DNA of 9,600 nucleotides from an uncultured bacterium (GTDB taxonomy: Bacteria > Cyanobacteriota > Vampirovibrionia > Gastranaerophilales > Gastranaerophilaceae), in the NCBI GenBank assembly GCA_902803265.1, contig CADCPD010000139.1:1-9600 (forward strand), read 5' to 3'. The translations under genes and the position numbers were made by a program. A model generated the notes under the pieces. It searched no databases and was not told the DNA's origin. It was given only the letters and a program-made list of their open reading frames with translations. How positions within the stretch are numbered: position 1 is the stretch's first letter; every line of letters begins with the position of its first letter. Positions 7,246 to 9,600 of the stretch are shown piece after piece.

Positions 7246-8508
7246 ATGAATATTCATGAATTGAAAGCATCAGTTATTACAAACAATGTAGCAAATAAAG
7301 CAGTTGATAAAAAAGCTACAAGCCCAATAAATACGATAGCTGAACAGAAAGAAGTAGTGAATGATAAAGGCGCACAAGCATTAAAAAATTATTTTTTAGG
7401 AACACAAAATATACCTTCATTTAAAGGTTTTGATTGTAATACAAGCGAATTTAACCATAATATGGTGTTAGTACCTTGTGCATGCTGTGGTAAAAAAATG
7501 ATTAACGGCGGCGAAAATGTTGATAAATTAGCAGACGAGTTAAAACAATTAAAGGGAGAAGACAGAACAAAATTTATTGATGAAACTCTTGATATATACA
7601 GACCTGTTCAAAAGGCAATAATTCGTGGTATGAGAGAAGTTGGAGAAAAATATCCAAATAAATCAACAATGGACTTAGTACCAATTATGGCAAAAGATGT
7701 CCAAGGAATTATGAAACGTGGACAAATAGCTGTATTAGATGATGTTGATAAAGAAGCAAAAGAACATTATGGTGAAAATAATAAAGTTTCTAACTACATA
7801 CAATCTCAAAGAAAATATGTAAATGGTTTAGAACATAACAGTAAATTTAACAGAGATAATTTCATAGCAACAATGGATAAAATCACAACAGAATTAGGTG
7901 ATGAACATGCCAAAGGACATGTGTTAAATGTTGCAATCGATATGCCATTTGAAGATGATTTTTACAGTAAGATGACTAAAAAAGTAAATGAACCAAGAAA
8001 ATTTATTAGAGGTTTATTTGCAAATGCTGTTAAAACAGCTGAACACATTCACCCAAGATCATTGGGCGGTCCTAACAGCACAGAAAACTACATGAGTGAA
8101 TGTAATGAATGTAATGAAAAAAGACAAAATTATGATTTAAATACTTATTGGCAAACAAGATATCCTTCAATGCCATATAACGTACAACAATTCTGCGATG
8201 CAGTTACAGAAAACGTTATTAATGATAAAATCGGACCTCACTTTGTAGATTATCCAAAAGATTTGAAAGTTGCAGTTGAATCTGAAACAAAAGGTTCTAT
8301 AACATTAAAAGTTTTAAATCCTGAAGAAATCAATAAGAAAAGAGAAGAAAAAGGTTTAAAACCAATTGCGCAACCTACAAAGGAAAATGTAGACAGAGCA
8401 AGACAAATTGCAAACAGAAGAAAACCTGAACCTCAAGGTCCTGTTATAAAACCTCATGCTCCAGTTAAACCTCAACCTGTAAAAACAGAAACAGAAAAAG
8501 CAGCGTAG
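7246..8508 (+). CDS. Unknown protein with a split HNH-nuclease-like zinc motif
   Basis: I do not recognise this 420-residue protein as a named gene. It has no signal peptide or membrane helix. A CACCGKK cluster at 78-84 resembles the first CxxC of zinc-bound HNH nucleases (C78 and C81). Far downstream, residues 266-292 read EHIHPRSLGG, then N277 and N281, then CNECN (C286, C289) and K292. This matches the HNH core with its second CxxC. In ordinary HNH domains the two cysteine pairs are only about 40-60 residues apart; here about 185 mostly helical, charged residues lie between C81 and H267. N-terminal residues 1-70 are polar and contain a short IPSFKG element. The C-terminal tail (about 388-420) is rich in proline and lysine and looks disordered. 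The neighbours recG and ligA are DNA repair genes, but no shared role is shown. The start is the first ATG after an in-frame stop at 7228. A nuclease role is inference; it could be a non-catalytic zinc domain. Confidence 0.85.
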   Translation: MNIHELKASVITNNVANKAVDKKATSPINTIAEQKEVVNDKGAQALKNYFLGTQNIPSFKGFDCNTSEFNHNMVLVPCACCGKKMINGGENVDKLADELKQLKGEDRTKFIDETLDIYRPVQKAIIRGMREVGEKYPNKSTMDLVPIMAKDVQGIMKRGQIAVLDDVDKEAKEHYGENNKVSNYIQSQRKYVNGLEHNSKFNRDNFIATMDKITTELGDEHAKGHVLNVAIDMPFEDDFYSKMTKKVNEPRKFIRGLFANAVKTAEHIHPRSLGGPNSTENYMSECNECNEKRQNYDLNTYWQTRYPSMPYNVQQFCDAVTENVINDKIGPHFVDYPKDLKVAVESETKGSITLKVLNPEEINKKREEKGLKPIAQPTKENVDRARQIANRRKPEPQGPVIKPHAPVKPQPVKTETEKAA

Positions 8509-8526
8509 AAAAAATATTATAAATAT

Positions 8527-8565
8527 AAAAAAGAGATTTTGAATTAAATTCAAAATCTCTTTTTT
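8527..8565. terminator. Bidirectional intrinsic terminator
   Basis: A perfect stem pairs 8531-8544 (AAGAGATTTTGAAT) with 8548-8561 around a 3-nt TAA loop. It is extended by four A/T pairs to 8527 and 8565. It ends in a T-run on the plus strand and, because of the flanking A-run, also on the minus strand. It lies between the stop of the HNH-like gene (8508) and the stop of the convergent secreted-protein gene (8567), so it should end both transcripts. Confidence 0.9.
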
Positions 8566-8566
8566 A

Positions 8567-9061
8567 CTAATCATCAATTATTCTAAATTTCATCCCGCTT
8601 TGAACGTTATAATTATTATCAAAAGGAAAATCAAAATTCGATGTATTTATCGGAGGAGTAAAACCTGTGGGCATGCCGGTAAATCTATTAAAAAAACTTT
8701 TTTGTCTGATTGTATTATGATACGGACTATAATAACGAGAATTTGAATTATCTCTCAGAGCCCTCTGTAAGGCTCTGTAACGAGAGATTTGATTCCCCGA
8801 TTGAATTGCACCGAATGTTGCCTCTTCCATGCGATTAAGACGTTGTGAAGGGGTTTCTGTCATGAAATTATGATTAAGAATCTTTCTTTCTAAATTATTA
8901 AAAGCTCGCTGCGAATAATGATTTCGATTTTGAGAAAAAGATTGAGGGTAATTTTGATAGTAAAAAGGTTTTGGAATATATTGTTCTGTAGAAAAAGAAT
9001 AATCACAATATCCTTCATGAGCTACCAAAAATAAAATTACAAATAAAAATACTTTTTTCAT
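8567..9061 (-). CDS. Small secreted protein with RLxRME...FG motif, function unknown
   Basis: This 164-residue protein begins with a clear signal peptide (MKKVFLFVILFLVAHEGYC, residues 1-19). The mature part is rich in Asn, Tyr, Phe, Ser and Gln. Cys19 precedes no good lipobox (EGYC), so a lipoprotein is unlikely. Residues 55-104 hold a motif (NLERKIL, then SQRLNRMEEATFG, then RALQRAL). It resembles the short RLxRLE...FG units in exported proteins of Cyanobacteria and Melainabacteria; that comparison is from memory. The C-terminus (about 105-164) is aromatic and low in charge until GMKFRIIDD. No Shine-Dalgarno sequence precedes the ATG, and a perfect inverted repeat spans the start codon. It follows the partial gene at the right edge by 59 bp on the same strand and ends at the shared bidirectional terminator. 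An envelope or surface location is likely; the role is unknown. Confidence 0.8.
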   Translation of the reverse strand: MKKVFLFVILFLVAHEGYCDYSFSTEQYIPKPFYYQNYPQSFSQNRNHYSQRAFNNLERKILNHNFMTETPSQRLNRMEEATFGAIQSGNQISRYRALQRALRDNSNSRYYSPYHNTIRQKSFFNRFTGMPTGFTPPINTSNFDFPFDNNYNVQSGMKFRIIDD

Positions 9062-9089
9062 AATTTAAATTTTTATGAAAAAAGTATTT
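9047..9089. repeat. Perfect 17-bp inverted repeat across a start codon
   Basis: Positions 9047-9063 and 9073-9089 are perfect reverse complements separated by 9 bp. The arm reads TTATGAAAAAAGTATTT, so an ATG followed by Lys-Lys-Val-Phe codons occurs in both directions. On the minus strand this is the real start of the secreted-protein gene. In its mRNA the start codon would be buried in the stem. The stem is AT-rich (three G/C pairs). It could also act as a weak terminator for the upstream gene ending at 9121, as a U-rich stretch follows the arm. Confidence 0.85.
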
Positions 9090-9120
9090 CTGTTAATTAG
9101 TCAACTGAACTATTTATCTA

Positions 9121-9600
9121 TTAACTGAATAGCTTAAATCCTTTTTCGATATTATTTTCAATTAATGATTTTACGGAATCATATTCTTTGTTACATGCTG
9201 ATAATTCAGTATTTGCTTGAGTCATTTTTAAGTCGAGTATTTTTTCTCTCTTTGATATTTCAGCAGTTGCTTTATCATAATCTGCTTTTGCTGCAGCTAT
9301 TGCTGTATCTCTTGCAGAATAATCGGTACCATAAATACTTTCATATTCAAAGTAATATTCTGTTGATTCCTCCTTATACGTTCTTGGTAATTCTGTTGTA
9401 GGCCCTGACACAAGGACAAGATCACCGGACTGAATAAGTGCTGCGATTTGATCTGCTGTCATATTATCAATCATTGCTGTTGTATATGTAGTACCAGTAC
9501 CACCGCCATTATTATTTGGTTCTTCAGAATCAATACTTGCTTCACCATAATATTCCCATTCATATACATCAGTATATGTTGGAGTAGTAACATATTGAGG
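9121..9600 (-). CDS. Partial CDS: C-terminal part of a Thr/Tyr-rich protein with coiled-coil tail
   Basis: The frame is open from the window's right edge to a stop at 9121-9123, giving 159 visible codons. The internal ATG at 9474 is preceded by 42 further in-frame codons without a stop, so the true start lies outside the window. The visible N-terminal part is Thr/Tyr/Glu-rich (for example PTYTDVYEWEYYGE) with a low-complexity linker NNNGGGTGTT. Next comes a short compact segment, MTADQIAALIQSGDLVLVSG. After another Tyr/Glu-rich stretch comes an Ala-rich helical region with heptad character (about the last 65 residues), ending NNIEKGFKLFS. The layout, a repetitive Thr/Tyr region plus helical C-terminus, suggests a surface, secreted or filament-associated protein. 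No family is recognised. The secreted-protein gene follows 59 bp downstream on the same strand, so the two may be co-transcribed. Confidence 0.75.
   Translation of the reverse strand, partial: PQYVTTPTYTDVYEWEYYGEASIDSEEPNNNGGGTGTTYTTAMIDNMTADQIAALIQSGDLVLVSGPTTELPRTYKEESTEYYFEYESIYGTDYSARDTAIAAAKADYDKATAEISKREKILDLKMTQANTELSACNKEYDSVKSLIENNIEKGFKLFS

Noticed and set aside
8356..8577. Minus-strand frame of 73 codons rich in Phe, Cys and Arg
   Set aside because: It is antisense to the Pro/Lys tail of the HNH-like gene and reads through the terminator. Its composition is an artefact of reading AAA-rich codons backwards.
9099..9104. TTGACT on the minus strand as a -35 box for the small secreted gene
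   Set aside because: No acceptable -10 lies 16-19 bp downstream; the nearest (CATAAA) is 21 bp away. Left as unproven.
9075..9128. Plus-strand 17-codon frame MKKVFLLISQLNYLSIN beginning in the inverted repeat
   Set aside because: It arises because the repeat copies the start of the minus-strand gene. It is very short, lacks a Shine-Dalgarno sequence and runs into the end of the neighbouring gene.
9103..9130. Two AACTGAA copies (9103-9109 and 9124-9130)
   Set aside because: Seven-base direct repeats are expected by chance in sequence of this composition, and no further structure supports a site.
9472..9474. ATG as the start of a 117-residue protein at the right edge
   Set aside because: The same frame continues upstream without a stop to the window edge in similar Thr/Tyr-rich composition, and no ribosome binding site precedes this ATG. 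It is an internal methionine.

Overview
The window is a very AT-rich stretch of bacterial chromosome. It holds three recognisable housekeeping genes (ligA, an exported M16 metallopeptidase, recG) and a right-hand third of lineage-specific genes of unknown function. Several features suggest the Cyanobacteria/Melainabacteria branch, most likely a gut-type Gastranaerophilales (Vampirovibrionia) genome: the AT-richness, a RecG with a long N-terminal extension, a small exported protein with an RLxRME...FG motif, and lineage-type hypothetical proteins. This placement is an inference from sequence style, not a database result. No rRNA, tRNA, CRISPR array, insertion sequence or prophage gene was seen.

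Layout. Positions 1-66 (minus) are the first 22 codons of a probable membrane-anchored protein, read directly downstream of ligA. Positions 71-2056 (minus) are a complete NAD-dependent DNA ligase. A 123-bp divergent, AT-rich promoter region (2057-2179) separates ligA from a plus-strand pair. That pair is a two-module M16 (insulinase/pitrilysin-type) peptidase with a signal peptide (2180-4759) and recG (4763-7138), with only three bases between them, so they are almost certainly co-transcribed.

After a 107-bp gap comes a 420-residue protein (7246-8508). It carries an HNH-nuclease-like zinc motif whose two cysteine pairs are separated by about 200 residues. A strong bidirectional hairpin terminator (8527-8565) closes it and also closes the convergent minus-strand genes on the right. 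Those are a small secreted protein (8567-9061) and, upstream of it, the C-terminal part of a Thr/Tyr-rich, coiled-coil-tailed protein (9121 to beyond 9600). A perfect 17-bp inverted repeat sits across the start codon of the small secreted gene.

LigA and RecG both serve DNA replication and repair, but they lie on opposite strands and share only the promoter region. The M16 peptidase has no evident mechanistic link to RecG beyond co-transcription. The parts most worth a second look are the split HNH-like protein, the start-codon palindrome, and the two unknown exported or surface-type proteins at the right edge.
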